From positions 310,001 through 374,000 of the forward strand of contig JAFKKV010000014.1 in NCBI GenBank assembly GCA_017304475.1: 64,000 nucleotides of DNA, read 5' to 3'. This document shows, one piece after another, positions 17,099 through 25,667 of the stretch. Within the stretch, counting starts at the first letter, position 1; each line of letters opens with the position of its first letter. The stretch is from Hyphomicrobiales bacterium (GTDB lineage Bacteria > Pseudomonadota > Alphaproteobacteria > Rhizobiales > Phreatobacteraceae). The position numbers and the translations under genes are program-made. Below the pieces are notes generated by a model that saw only the letters and a program-made list of their open reading frames with translations, had not been told where the DNA came from and did no database searches.

Positions 17099-17899
17099 AT
17101 GCAGTTCGAGGCGATTTCGATTGAAGGGCTGTCGCACCGGTTTCTCAGCCGGACGCGGCCGCCGACCACCGCTCTGACCGACGTGTCCTGCGTCTTTCCG
17201 GCCGGCAAGGTGACCGCCATTGTCGGGCCGAGCGGCTGCGGCAAGTCCACCTTGCTGCTGATCCTGCGCGGCTTGGTCGAAGCCAGCGCCGGCAAGGTGC
17301 ACTTCCTTTATGGCGACGGGTCCGGCAAGCAGAGCCCGGGCGAGGCGCCGCGCATGGCCACCGTCTGGCAATCCTTCAACCTCCTGCCCTGGCGTTCGGT
17401 CATCGACAATGTCGCCTTCGGCCTGGAGCTTGCCGGCGTGCCGCTCTCCGAGCGCCAGGCCAAGGCCGCCGAGGCGATCAAGGCGGTCGAGCTCGCCGGC
17501 TTCGAAAAACACTATCCGGGCCAGCTCTCCGGCGGCATGAAGCAGCGCGTCGGCCTCGCCCGCGGCCTGGTCCAGTCGCCCGACATCCTGTTCCTCGACG
17601 AACCCTTCGGCGCGCTCGACGCCCAGACCAGGCTCTATCTTCAGGAGCAGCTCTCCACCCTGGTCGAGGCCAGCGCCAAGACGGTGATCCTGATCACCCA
17701 TTCGATCGAGGAAGCGATCTTCCTCGCCGACCACGTCATCGTCATGACCGCGCGCCCCGGCCGCGTCGCCAAGAGCCTCGACATCGACCTGCCGCGCCCG
17801 CGCGGCATCGATGTCCAGAACGACAAGCGCTTCGGCGAATATTTCTCCGAGATCTATGGCCTGCTGCGCGACGAAGTGCGCAAGGCGATGATGAACTGA
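17099..17899 (+). CDS. ABC transporter ATP-binding protein, SsuB/TauB-like
   Basis: 266 residues. Walker A GPSGCGKST (about 43-51), Q-loop WQSFNLLPW, signature LSGGMKQR, Walker B ILFLDEPFGALD and H-loop ITHS are all intact. ATG 17099 follows GGGAGGCG. It energises the permease that starts 11 bases after its stop, together with the binding protein upstream. The family is that of nitrate/sulfonate/taurine-type importers. Confidence 0.93.
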   Translation: MQFEAISIEGLSHRFLSRTRPPTTALTDVSCVFPAGKVTAIVGPSGCGKSTLLLILRGLVEASAGKVHFLYGDGSGKQSPGEAPRMATVWQSFNLLPWRSVIDNVAFGLELAGVPLSERQAKAAEAIKAVELAGFEKHYPGQLSGGMKQRVGLARGLVQSPDILFLDEPFGALDAQTRLYLQEQLSTLVEASAKTVILITHSIEEAIFLADHVIVMTARPGRVAKSLDIDLPRPRGIDVQNDKRFGEYFSEIYGLLRDEVRKAMMN

Positions 17900-17910
17900 G
17901 GGCTGCCACG

Positions 17911-18765
17911 ATGTCGGATATCAACCGCTCGGCCCTGGCCGACCCCAAACTCATCGTCGAAACCAAGGCCGGCGCGGAGGCAAAGCCCACGCCCGACTTC
18001 AAGGACGAACGGCTGCGCGACGACACCTGGTTCTACGGCCCGGTGGCCATGGCGCTGTTCCTGGTGTTCTGGGAGGTCTCGATCCCGCTCTTCGACGTGC
18101 CGGAAATCTTCCTGCCCCGGCCCTCGCTGGTCATCGTCACGCTCTACGACCTGTTCGCCACCAAGGGGCTCGCCTACGACCTCGTGCTGACGCTCTACCG
18201 CATCTTCGCCGGCTTTTTCCTCGCCGCGGTGATCGGTGTCTGCCTCGGCCTGCTCATGGGCATGTCCAAGCGCATCTATGCGATCTGCGACATCTTCGTC
18301 GCCGCCCTCTATCCCGTGCCGAAAATCGCCTTGGTGCCCTTGCTGGTCATCTGGCTCGGCAGCGGCAATGCCTTCCAGATCGCGCTTTCGGCGCTCGGCT
18401 GCATCTTCCCGATCCTGGTCAACACGATCATCGGCGTGCGCCAGTGCGACGAGGGCCTGATCCTGGCCGCCCGCGACCTCGGCGCCAGCGCCGTGCAGAT
18501 CCAGCGCAAGGTGGTGCTGCCGGCCGCCGTGCCGGCGATCTTCGGCGGCCTGCGCCTGGCGCTCGGCATTTCCATCATCCTGGTGGTCGCCGCCGAAATG
18601 CAGACCGCCCGCTACGGCCTGGGTGCCAAGCTGCAGCTCGCCGGCCAGATCCTGGAAACCGGCCAGGTCTTCGCCATCCTGCTGCTGCTCGCCTTCCTCG
18701 GCATCCTGCTGACCAAGGGCCAGCAGCATCTCGACGGCAAGGTCAATCGCTGGCGCACGCGCTGA
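17911..18765 (+). CDS. ABC transporter permease, SsuC/TauC-like
   Basis: 284 residues with about six membrane helices after a ~40-residue charged N-terminus. The coupling loop AARDLGASAVQIQRKVVLPA carries the EAA-type motif of binding-protein-dependent permeases. It is part of the uptake system with the two preceding genes, and the first amidohydrolase follows 51 bases later on the same strand. Confidence 0.92.
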   Translation: MSDINRSALADPKLIVETKAGAEAKPTPDFKDERLRDDTWFYGPVAMALFLVFWEVSIPLFDVPEIFLPRPSLVIVTLYDLFATKGLAYDLVLTLYRIFAGFFLAAVIGVCLGLLMGMSKRIYAICDIFVAALYPVPKIALVPLLVIWLGSGNAFQIALSALGCIFPILVNTIIGVRQCDEGLILAARDLGASAVQIQRKVVLPAAVPAIFGGLRLALGISIILVVAAEMQTARYGLGAKLQLAGQILETGQVFAILLLLAFLGILLTKGQQHLDGKVNRWRTR

Positions 18766-18816
18766 TATCCAACCCGACCCGAACTTCGGCCGGATGACGG
18801 CCTCTGGAGATACGTC

Positions 18817-20190
18817 ATGAAACGGACGCTGATCGAGTGCGGCTGGCTGGTCACGATGGACGACACCATCGGCGACCACCGCAACGCCCGCCTGCTGATC
18901 GAAGGCAGCCGCATCGTCGCCGCCGGCAAGGGCATCGAGGCCAATGCCGACGTGGTGATCGACGCCAGCGACATGATCGTCATGCCCGGGCTGATCGACG
19001 CCCATGTCCACACCTGGCAGACCGGCCTGCGCGCCATCGGCTCGGAATGGCTCGGGCCCGACTATCACGCCAATATCCACGCTAACCTGGCGACCCGCTA
19101 CGGCCCCGACGACAACTATATCGGCAACCTGATCGGTGCGCTTAGCAAGATCGACAGCGGCACCACCACCATTCTCGACTGGTGTCACAATCTCACCTCG
19201 CTCCATCACGCCGAGCGCTCGGTCGACGGCCTCGAGGAATCCGGCATTCGCGCGGTCTTCGCCCATGGCACGGCCAAGCCGCCGACCAGGCCCGGCGAGC
19301 TGCCCTATACCCATGTGCCGCATCCGCGCGACCGGATCGAGGCGCTGCGCAACGGGCGCTTTGCCTCCGACGATCGGCTGGTGACGCTCGCCATGGCGAT
19401 CCTCGGCCCGCATTGGGGCACCTACGAGGTCGCGGAGCAGGATCTCCGGCTTGCCCGCGAACTCAACCTGCTGTCGAGCTCGCACGCCACCCGCAAGATC
19501 CCCGATCAGGTCGCCCCGGGCGGCTACAAGAAACTGGTCGAGGCCGGCCTGATCGGTCCCGACCACAATCTCGTCCACGGCAACTATATCGAGGACGACG
19601 AGTTGAAGGTGCTGGTCGAGGCCGGCGCCTCGGTGACCGGCACCGTGCTGGTCGAGCTGCATGGCCATGCCGCCGAGCCCGTGACGCTGCGCGTGCGCAA
19701 TTTCGGCGGCATGCCCTCGATCGGCATCGACGTCGAGCCGATCGTCACCGGCGAGATGTTCCGCGAGATGCAGGCGGCCCTGCTGCATGCCCGCTGGGCC
19801 TCGCTGCGCGACAATGCCGCCGCCGGCAAGCCGCCGCTCAAGACCATTCCGATCCGGTCGCGCGAGGCGCTGGCCTGGGCGACCATCGGCAATGCCCGGG
19901 CGATCGGCCTGGAAGACCAGATCGGCTCACTGACGCCGGGCAAGAAGGCCGACATCGTCATGTTGCGCGCCAATGACCTGAACCTGTTCCCGGTCCACGA
20001 TCCCCTGCTGTCGATCGTCGAGCAGGCCAGCGCCGGCAATGTCGATACCGTCATCATCGACGGCATCATCCGCAAGCAGGCCGGCCGCCGCGTCTTCCCG
20101 GACGATGTCCTCGCGCAGCGCAAGGTCGAACTGGTCGCCTCCGTCGAACGCGTCATGCGCGACGGCTCCTTCACCGTGAAGGCCGCTTGA
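18817..20190 (+). CDS. TRZ/ATZ-type metal-dependent amidohydrolase, paralogue 1
   Basis: 457 residues of the amidohydrolase superfamily, in the branch that holds triazine hydrolases and SAH/MTA/guanine deaminases. Metal ligands are all present: H63 and H65 (DAHVHTWQ), H223, H254 (LVHGNY) and D305 (GIDVEP). The glutamate that deaminases have three residues after the third metal histidine (HxxE) is replaced by R226 (HATR). The C-terminal beta-sandwich segment PGKKADIVMLRANDLN is typical. It is the first of three tandem paralogues of nearly equal length sharing FPVHDPLLSIVEQASAGNVD-like blocks. A hydrolytic deamination, dechlorination-like or amide cleavage on an N-heterocycle is likely; the substrate is unknown. 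Confidence 0.88.
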   Translation: MKRTLIECGWLVTMDDTIGDHRNARLLIEGSRIVAAGKGIEANADVVIDASDMIVMPGLIDAHVHTWQTGLRAIGSEWLGPDYHANIHANLATRYGPDDNYIGNLIGALSKIDSGTTTILDWCHNLTSLHHAERSVDGLEESGIRAVFAHGTAKPPTRPGELPYTHVPHPRDRIEALRNGRFASDDRLVTLAMAILGPHWGTYEVAEQDLRLARELNLLSSSHATRKIPDQVAPGGYKKLVEAGLIGPDHNLVHGNYIEDDELKVLVEAGASVTGTVLVELHGHAAEPVTLRVRNFGGMPSIGIDVEPIVTGEMFREMQAALLHARWASLRDNAAAGKPPLKTIPIRSREALAWATIGNARAIGLEDQIGSLTPGKKADIVMLRANDLNLFPVHDPLLSIVEQASAGNVDTVIIDGIIRKQAGRRVFPDDVLAQRKVELVASVERVMRDGSFTVKAA

Positions 20191-20201
20191 GGACATCCGT
20201 C

Positions 20202-21578
20202 ATGGCCAAGACATTGATCAAATGCGGCTGGATCGTCTCGATGGATCCGGCCATCGGCGATATCAGGCAAGGCGAGATCCTGATCGACAATGACCGCATC
20301 GCCGCGGTCGGGACGGATCTGCACGCCGAGGCCGACGAGGTGGTCGACGCGTCGGAGATGATCGCCATGCCGGGCATGGTGAACGCCCATCTGCACACCT
20401 GGCAGACCGGCCTGCGCGCCATCGGCTGCGAATGGGCCCATGGCGAATATTTCAAATATCTGCATGGCGGCATGGCCACCCGCTACGGTCCCGAGGACAA
20501 TTATCTCGGCAACCTGATCGGCGCGCTGAACCAGATCGACGGCGGCGTCACCACGCTCAACGACTATTGCCACAACATCACCTCGACCGAGCAGGCCGAG
20601 CGCTCGATCGACGCGCTGGAGGATTCCGGCATCCGCGCCGTGTTCACCATGGGCGCCGGCAAGCTGCCGCCGGAGCGCGAGGCGATCGAGCCCTTCGAGA
20701 AGCGCATCAATCCGCGCGAACGGGTCGAGCGATTCCGCAAGGGCCGGCTGGCCAGCGACGACCGGCTGGTGACCATGGCGCTCGGCGTCGCGGGCCCCCA
20801 TTGGGCCGAGATGGAGCCGACCCGGATCAATCTCAGGCTCGCCCGCGAAATGGGCCTGCGCTCGTCCACCCATGCCACCAAGCGGCCCGAGCTGGCGGTC
20901 GATCCGCGCGGCTATTTCCCGCTGCTCGACGAAGGCCTGATCGGCGCCGACCACACTGTCGTGCACGGCAATTACCTCGGCGACGAAGAGCTGAAGCGCC
21001 TGGTCGATGCCGGCGTCACCGCCTGCGCCACCGTGCAGACCGAACTGCGCGGTTATGCCGGCGACCCCCTGGTCGGCCGCATCCGGGCGCTCGGCGCCAT
21101 GCCCTCGCTCGGCGTCGATGTCGAACCGCGGGTGTCCGGCGAAATGTTCCGCGAGATGCAGATCGCCCTGCTCTACGCGCTGTCGGTCTGCCAGCGCGAG
21201 AATGCCCGCGACAACAAGCCGCCGTTCCAGGTGGTGCCGATCCGCTCCCGCGAGGCGCTCGCCTGGGCGACCATCGGCGGCGCCCAGGCGCTCGGCCTCG
21301 ACAGCCGGATCGGCACGCTGACCCCGAAGAAAAAGGCCGATATCGTGCTGCTGCGTGGCACCGACCTGAACCTGTTCCCGGTGCATGATCCCATCCTGTC
21401 GATCGTCGAACAGGCCAATGCCGGCAATGTCGACACCGTCTTCATCGACGGCATCGTGCGCAAGCGCCACGGCAAGCTGGCTTTCTCCGAAACGGTCCGG
21501 CGCCGGCGCATGACGGAGCTCGCGAGCTCGGTCGAGCGCATCATGGGCGAAGCCGGCTACGTTCCGTTCGGACGCTGA
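20202..21578 (+). CDS. TRZ/ATZ-type metal-dependent amidohydrolase, paralogue 2
   Basis: 458 residues, co-linear with its neighbours on both sides. Metal ligands H63, H65 (NAHLHTWQ), H224, H255 (VVHGNY) and D306 (GVDVEP). The HxxE glutamate position holds K227 (HATK). The insert at about 150-172 and several loop residues differ from paralogues 1 and 3, suggesting a different step or substrate. ATG 20202 lies 11 bases after the preceding stop with GAGGA upstream; the next gene starts 5 bases after its own stop, so the three are one translation unit. Confidence 0.88.
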   Translation: MAKTLIKCGWIVSMDPAIGDIRQGEILIDNDRIAAVGTDLHAEADEVVDASEMIAMPGMVNAHLHTWQTGLRAIGCEWAHGEYFKYLHGGMATRYGPEDNYLGNLIGALNQIDGGVTTLNDYCHNITSTEQAERSIDALEDSGIRAVFTMGAGKLPPEREAIEPFEKRINPRERVERFRKGRLASDDRLVTMALGVAGPHWAEMEPTRINLRLAREMGLRSSTHATKRPELAVDPRGYFPLLDEGLIGADHTVVHGNYLGDEELKRLVDAGVTACATVQTELRGYAGDPLVGRIRALGAMPSLGVDVEPRVSGEMFREMQIALLYALSVCQRENARDNKPPFQVVPIRSREALAWATIGGAQALGLDSRIGTLTPKKKADIVLLRGTDLNLFPVHDPILSIVEQANAGNVDTVFIDGIVRKRHGKLAFSETVRRRRMTELASSVERIMGEAGYVPFGR

Positions 21579-21583
21579 CCGCC

Positions 21584-22945
21584 ATGGCGCGCACGCTCAT
21601 CCGCTGCGGCTGGCTGGTCACCATGGATGACGGGCTCGGCGATCTCAGCCGGGCCGAGATGCTGCTGAACGGCGACCGCATCGAAGCCATCGGCCACGAT
21701 CTCGGCGCGACGGCTGACACCACCATCGACGCCTCGGACATGATCGTCCTGCCGGGGCTGATCAACATGCACCTGCACACCTTCCAGGCCGGCTTGCGCG
21801 CGATCGGCTCGGAATGGCTGGCTCCGGACTATTTCCGCAATTTCTACGGCGATATCGCCACGCGCTACGGCGCCGAGGACAATTATCTCGGCACGCTGTT
21901 CGGCGCGCTCAACCAGCTCGATTGCGGCGTCACCACGCTGTTCGACTATTGCCACAATATCCGCTCGCTCGAGCAGGCCGAACGCTCGGTCGACGGCCTC
22001 GTGGAGTCCGGCATCCGCGCCGTCTTCGTCCATGGCGACGGATTGCGCGAGCCGGCAGCCCCCGGCAAGCTGCCGCAGCGCCGGCTGCATCCGCGCGACC
22101 GGGTGCTGGCCTTGCAGAACAGCCGCTTCGCCCATGACGGCCCGGTCACCCTGGCGCTCGGCATTGCCGGCCCGCACTGGGCCGACTGGGAAGCCACCTT
22201 GCACAATGTCCGGCTCGCCCGCGACCTCGGCCTGATGGCCTCATCCCACGTCACCAAGGCGCATCGGGACGCCGCCGTCCCCGACGGCTACGACCGGCTC
22301 GCCGCCATGGGCCTGCTCGGGCCCGACCACAACTTGGTCCATTGCAATCTCTTGAGCCGCGACGAGATCGGCCGGCTCCTGGATGCCGGCTGCTCGATCA
22401 CCTCGACCAATATGAACGAGCTCCACGACTACCCGCACGGCTCGGCGCTGACCAAGGTGATCGACCATGGCGGCCTGCCCTCGATCGGCATCGATGTCGA
22501 GCCGATGGTCTCGGGCGACATGTGGCGCGAGATGCAGATGGCGCTGCTGTTCGCCCGCAACGCCCTGATCCGCACGCGGGCCGGCGCCGGCCAGGGTCCG
22601 GCCATGATCCGCTCGCGCGAGGCGCTGCGCTGGGCAACCGTCGGCGGCGCCCGGGCGCTCGGCATGGCCGACCGGATCGGCTCGCTCAAGCCCGGCCACA
22701 AGGCCGATCTGATCATGCTGCGCGCCGGCGACCTCAATCTCTTCCCGGTCCACGATCCCGTCTTCTCGGCGGTCGAACAGGCCCATGCCGGCAATGTCGA
22801 CACGGTCATCGTCGACGGCGTCATCCGCAAGCGGGGCGGCCAGCTGCTGTTCGATCGCGACCGGCGCCGGCTGCTCGGCGAGAGGCTCGCCGAATCCGCG
22901 ACCCGCCTCATGGCGGAAGCGGGTTACCGGCATGCCCCCGCGTGA
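21584..22945 (+). CDS. TRZ/ATZ-type metal-dependent amidohydrolase, paralogue 3
   Basis: 453 residues. Metal ligands H63, H65 (NMHLHTFQ), H222, H253 (LVHCNL) and D304 (GIDVEP); the HxxE position holds K225 (HVTK). Conserved blocks ATRYGAEDNYLGTLFGALNQ, DYCHNI, GPHWADWE and FPVHDPVFSAVEQAHAGNVD are shared with the other two. It ends the first operon of the island; a LacI-type operator and a new transcription unit follow. Function as for its paralogues: hydrolysis of a cyclic, probably nitrogenous, substrate. Confidence 0.88.
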   Translation: MARTLIRCGWLVTMDDGLGDLSRAEMLLNGDRIEAIGHDLGATADTTIDASDMIVLPGLINMHLHTFQAGLRAIGSEWLAPDYFRNFYGDIATRYGAEDNYLGTLFGALNQLDCGVTTLFDYCHNIRSLEQAERSVDGLVESGIRAVFVHGDGLREPAAPGKLPQRRLHPRDRVLALQNSRFAHDGPVTLALGIAGPHWADWEATLHNVRLARDLGLMASSHVTKAHRDAAVPDGYDRLAAMGLLGPDHNLVHCNLLSRDEIGRLLDAGCSITSTNMNELHDYPHGSALTKVIDHGGLPSIGIDVEPMVSGDMWREMQMALLFARNALIRTRAGAGQGPAMIRSREALRWATVGGARALGMADRIGSLKPGHKADLIMLRAGDLNLFPVHDPVFSAVEQAHAGNVDTVIVDGVIRKRGGQLLFDRDRRRLLGERLAESATRLMAEAGYRHAPA

Positions 22946-23005
22946 GGCGCGGCGAGCACCGGCCAAGCCGCCTCGGAAACACTCGGGAATGGCGGATCTT
23001 GACGA

Positions 23006-23021
23006 TTGCAAACGATTGCAA
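23006..23021 (+). promoter_or_regulatory. LacI-type operator, site 3
   Basis: TTGCAAACGATTGCAA, with 6-base perfect outer arms around ACGA, lies 27 bases before the dioxygenase ATG. It is the most symmetric of the three matching sites and marks a second promoter-operator of the island. Confidence 0.7.
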
Positions 23022-23048
23022 TAAATCTGTCCCAAGGGGAGAGAGACC

Positions 23049-23909
23049 ATGATCATCGAACGCCAGGAACAGGTGACCGATGCCGTTCTCGCGGCAATGG
23101 CCCATACGAGCGATCCCCGGCTCGCCGAGATCATGACCTCCCTGGTCAAGCACCTTCACGGCTTTGCGCGCGAGGTCCGGCTGACCGAGCCGGAATGGGA
23201 AAAGGCCATCGAATTCGTCGTCGGCCTCGGGCAATTGACCAACGACACCCATAACGAAGCCGTGCTGGCCTCGGACGCCGTCGGCTTTTCCACCCTGGTC
23301 TGCCTGCTCAACAACGGCAATGCCGGCAATACCGAGGCCGCCGCCGCCCTGCTCGGCCCGTTCTGGCGCATGAACTCGCCACTGATGGAGAATGGCGGTT
23401 CGATCATCCGTTCGGAAACGCCGGGCGACGAGCTCGCCGCCTCCTGCCGGGTGGTCGACGCGGAAGGCCGGCCGATCGCCGACGCCGAGGTCGATGTCTG
23501 GCAGGCGTCCCCCGTCGGCATGTACGAAAACCAGGACGAGACCCAGGCCGACATGAACCTGCGGGGCAAGTTCCGGACCGATGCCGACGGCGTCTTCTCG
23601 TTCCACTCGGTGAAGCCCGCCGGCTATCCGGTGCCGACCCACGGCGTGGTCGGCAAGCTGCTGGCCGCCCAGAACCGCCATCCGTTCCGGCCGGCCCATA
23701 TCCATTTTCTCGTCTACAAGCCCGGCTTCAAGACGCTGATCACCCAGATCTTCGTCGAGGGCGACCAATATCTGGAAACCGACGTGGTGTTCGGCGTCAC
23801 CAAGGCGCTGGTCGGCGGCATCGAAAAGACCGGCAAAGGTTATACGCTGCGCTATACTTTCACGATGGAGCCGGGCGAGGCGGTTCTGCCGGTTCCACCG
23901 ATCAAGTGA
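23049..23909 (+). CDS. Intradiol ring-cleavage dioxygenase, hydroxyquinol 1,2-dioxygenase-like
   Basis: 286 residues: N-terminal helical dimerisation part (about 1-110), then the beta-sandwich catalytic core. The four non-haem Fe(III) ligands are visible: Y159 (SPVGMYENQ), Y193 (AGYPVPTHG), H217 and H219 (RPAHIHF). Size and N-terminus fit hydroxyquinol/catechol 1,2-dioxygenases rather than the two-subunit protocatechuate enzymes. It should open a catechol or hydroxyquinol ring between the hydroxyls, giving a muconate or maleylacetate. It begins the second operon of the island, directly after a LacI-type operator, with GGGGAGAG before the start. Confidence 0.92.
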   Translation: MIIERQEQVTDAVLAAMAHTSDPRLAEIMTSLVKHLHGFAREVRLTEPEWEKAIEFVVGLGQLTNDTHNEAVLASDAVGFSTLVCLLNNGNAGNTEAAAALLGPFWRMNSPLMENGGSIIRSETPGDELAASCRVVDAEGRPIADAEVDVWQASPVGMYENQDETQADMNLRGKFRTDADGVFSFHSVKPAGYPVPTHGVVGKLLAAQNRHPFRPAHIHFLVYKPGFKTLITQIFVEGDQYLETDVVFGVTKALVGGIEKTGKGYTLRYTFTMEPGEAVLPVPPIK

Positions 23910-23916
23910 GGATGTG

Positions 23917-24669
23917 ATGACACTGGGTGCTGCGTTGAAGGGCAAGGTTGCGGTGGTTCTCGGCGGGTCCGGCGGCATCGGCGCCGCCGCCGCCTACCTG
24001 CTGGCGGCCGAAGGCGCGACGGTGGTCGTCGTCTATCGCTCCGACAAGGCCGCCGCCGACGTCATCGTCGCGAGCCTGCCGGGCTCCGATCATCTCGTCG
24101 CGAGCGCGACGGTGGAGGACACGGCGACGCTGACCGCGCTTGCCGCGCAGGTCGAGCAGACCTTCGGCCGGGCCGATATCCTGGTCAATTCCGCCGGTTT
24201 CACCAAGCCGGTGCCGGCGGGCGATCTCGACGCCCTGGACGATGCCTTCATCGACCGGATGTTCCAGGTCAATTGGCGCGGCCAGTTCGCCGCCATCCGC
24301 GCCTTTCGCCGCCTGCTCGAGGCGAGCGGCAACGGCCTCGTCGTCAATGTCTCGTCGATCGCCGCGCTGAACGGCGTCGGCTCGAACCTCGCTTATGCGG
24401 CGGTCAAGGCCGGCATGGACACGCTGACCAAGTCGCTCGCGCGGGCGCTCGCACCGGAGATCCGGGTGATGAGCGTGTCGCCCGGCGTGGTCGATACCGA
24501 TTTCGTGCCCGGCCGCGGCGCTGAGCAGCTGGCCAAGATCGCCCCGACCATTCCGTTGAAGCGGGTCGCCACCCCCGACGATGTCGGCCGCGCCATCGTC
24601 GCCTGCGCCACCCATCTCACCTATTCGACCGGTTCGCTGATCATCGTCGACGGCGGCCGGGCCTTATGA
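23917..24669 (+). CDS. Short-chain dehydrogenase/reductase
   Basis: 250 residues, classical SDR. Cofactor motif GGSGGIG (about 16-22), NSAG at 91-94, catalytic S147, Y160 and K164 (YAAVK), and a C-terminal GSLIIVDGG. VVVYRSDK after the second strand suggests NADP preference. ATG 23917 sits 7 bases after the dioxygenase stop with GAGGA in between, so they are co-translated. It may oxidise or reduce an intermediate before or after ring cleavage. Confidence 0.92.
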   Translation: MTLGAALKGKVAVVLGGSGGIGAAAAYLLAAEGATVVVVYRSDKAAADVIVASLPGSDHLVASATVEDTATLTALAAQVEQTFGRADILVNSAGFTKPVPAGDLDALDDAFIDRMFQVNWRGQFAAIRAFRRLLEASGNGLVVNVSSIAALNGVGSNLAYAAVKAGMDTLTKSLARALAPEIRVMSVSPGVVDTDFVPGRGAEQLAKIAPTIPLKRVATPDDVGRAIVACATHLTYSTGSLIIVDGGRAL

Positions 24670-24757
24670 CCTGACGCCGCCGCAGCCACGCCCAGATCCA
24701 AGCCTTCCAGACATCCTCCCGAAAATTCGTCTCAAGAAATCCCCCGAGGACAAGCAC

Positions 24758-25654
24758 ATGCGCCCGATGCGGAACAAGGTCGTCATCACCTGCGCGGTGA
24801 CCGGCAACCTCACCACGCCAGACCAGACCCCGCATCTCCCGATCACCCCGGAAGAGATCGCCGATGCCTGCCTGGGCGCGGCCGAGGCCGGCGCCGCCGT
24901 CACCCACATTCATGTCCGCGAGCCCGGCACCGGCCGGCCGTCCATGGCGCTCGAATATTACCAGGACGTGGTGGCGCGCATCCGCGCGCGCAATCGCAAG
25001 CTGATCCTCAACATCACCACCGGGCCGGGCGGCCGCTTCGTGCCCTCCGAGGACGATCCGAAAATCGCCGCTCCCGGAACCACGCTGCTGGCGCCGGAAA
25101 AGCGCGTCGAACATATCGCGGCGCTGAAGCCGGACATCTGCACGCTCGATCTCAACACCATGAATTCGGGCGCCCAGGTGGTCATCAACACCCCCGGCAA
25201 TGTCCGGCGCATGGCCAAGGTCATCCGCGAGGCCGGCGTCAAGCCGGAGATCGAGCTGTTCGATTCCGGCGACATCGCGCTGATGCACGACCTGCTCAAG
25301 GACGGCTCGATTTCCGGGCCCTGCATCGCCTCTTTCGTGCTGGGCGTGAAATACGGCTTCCAGCCCGGCCCGGAGACGGTGATCTATGCCCGCGACCTGC
25401 TGCCCGCCGATACCGAGTTCACGGTGATCGGCACGGGACGTTCGAGCTTCCCGATGGTGGCGCAATCGGTGCTGGCCGGCGGCCATGCCCGCACCGGCCT
25501 CGAGGACGCCGTCTATCTCGACCGCGGCACGCTCGCCCCCTCCAATGCCGCCATGGTCGAGAAGGCCCGGCGCATCGTCGAGGAGCTGGGCGTGCAGATC
25601 GCCGGTCCGGACGAGGCGCGCGAGATTTTCCACCTGCCGTCGCACGCGGCCTGA
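24758..25654 (+). CDS. BKACE-family beta-keto acid cleavage enzyme (DUF849)
   Basis: 298 residues of the DUF849/BKACE family. KVVITCAVTGNLTTPDQTPHLPITPEEIA and the zinc-binding HIHVRE (H50, H52) are hallmarks; GPGG and GTGRSSFPM follow in order. Known members condense a beta-keto acid with acetyl-CoA, releasing acetoacetate and a shortened acyl-CoA. Placed after an intradiol dioxygenase, a plausible substrate is a beta-ketoadipate-type product. That would yield succinyl-CoA without a classical CoA-transferase and thiolase; this is inference. ATG 24758 has GAGGA nearby; an 88-base gap separates it from the SDR. Confidence 0.92.
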   Translation: MRPMRNKVVITCAVTGNLTTPDQTPHLPITPEEIADACLGAAEAGAAVTHIHVREPGTGRPSMALEYYQDVVARIRARNRKLILNITTGPGGRFVPSEDDPKIAAPGTTLLAPEKRVEHIAALKPDICTLDLNTMNSGAQVVINTPGNVRRMAKVIREAGVKPEIELFDSGDIALMHDLLKDGSISGPCIASFVLGVKYGFQPGPETVIYARDLLPADTEFTVIGTGRSSFPMVAQSVLAGGHARTGLEDAVYLDRGTLAPSNAAMVEKARRIVEELGVQIAGPDEAREIFHLPSHAA

Positions 25655-25667
25655 TCCGGAGCACGCC

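Noticed and set aside
17854..21470. Two long minus-strand open frames over the permease and amidohydrolases
   Set aside because: Shadows of well-conserved genes on the plus strand; no motifs or ribosome-binding sites.
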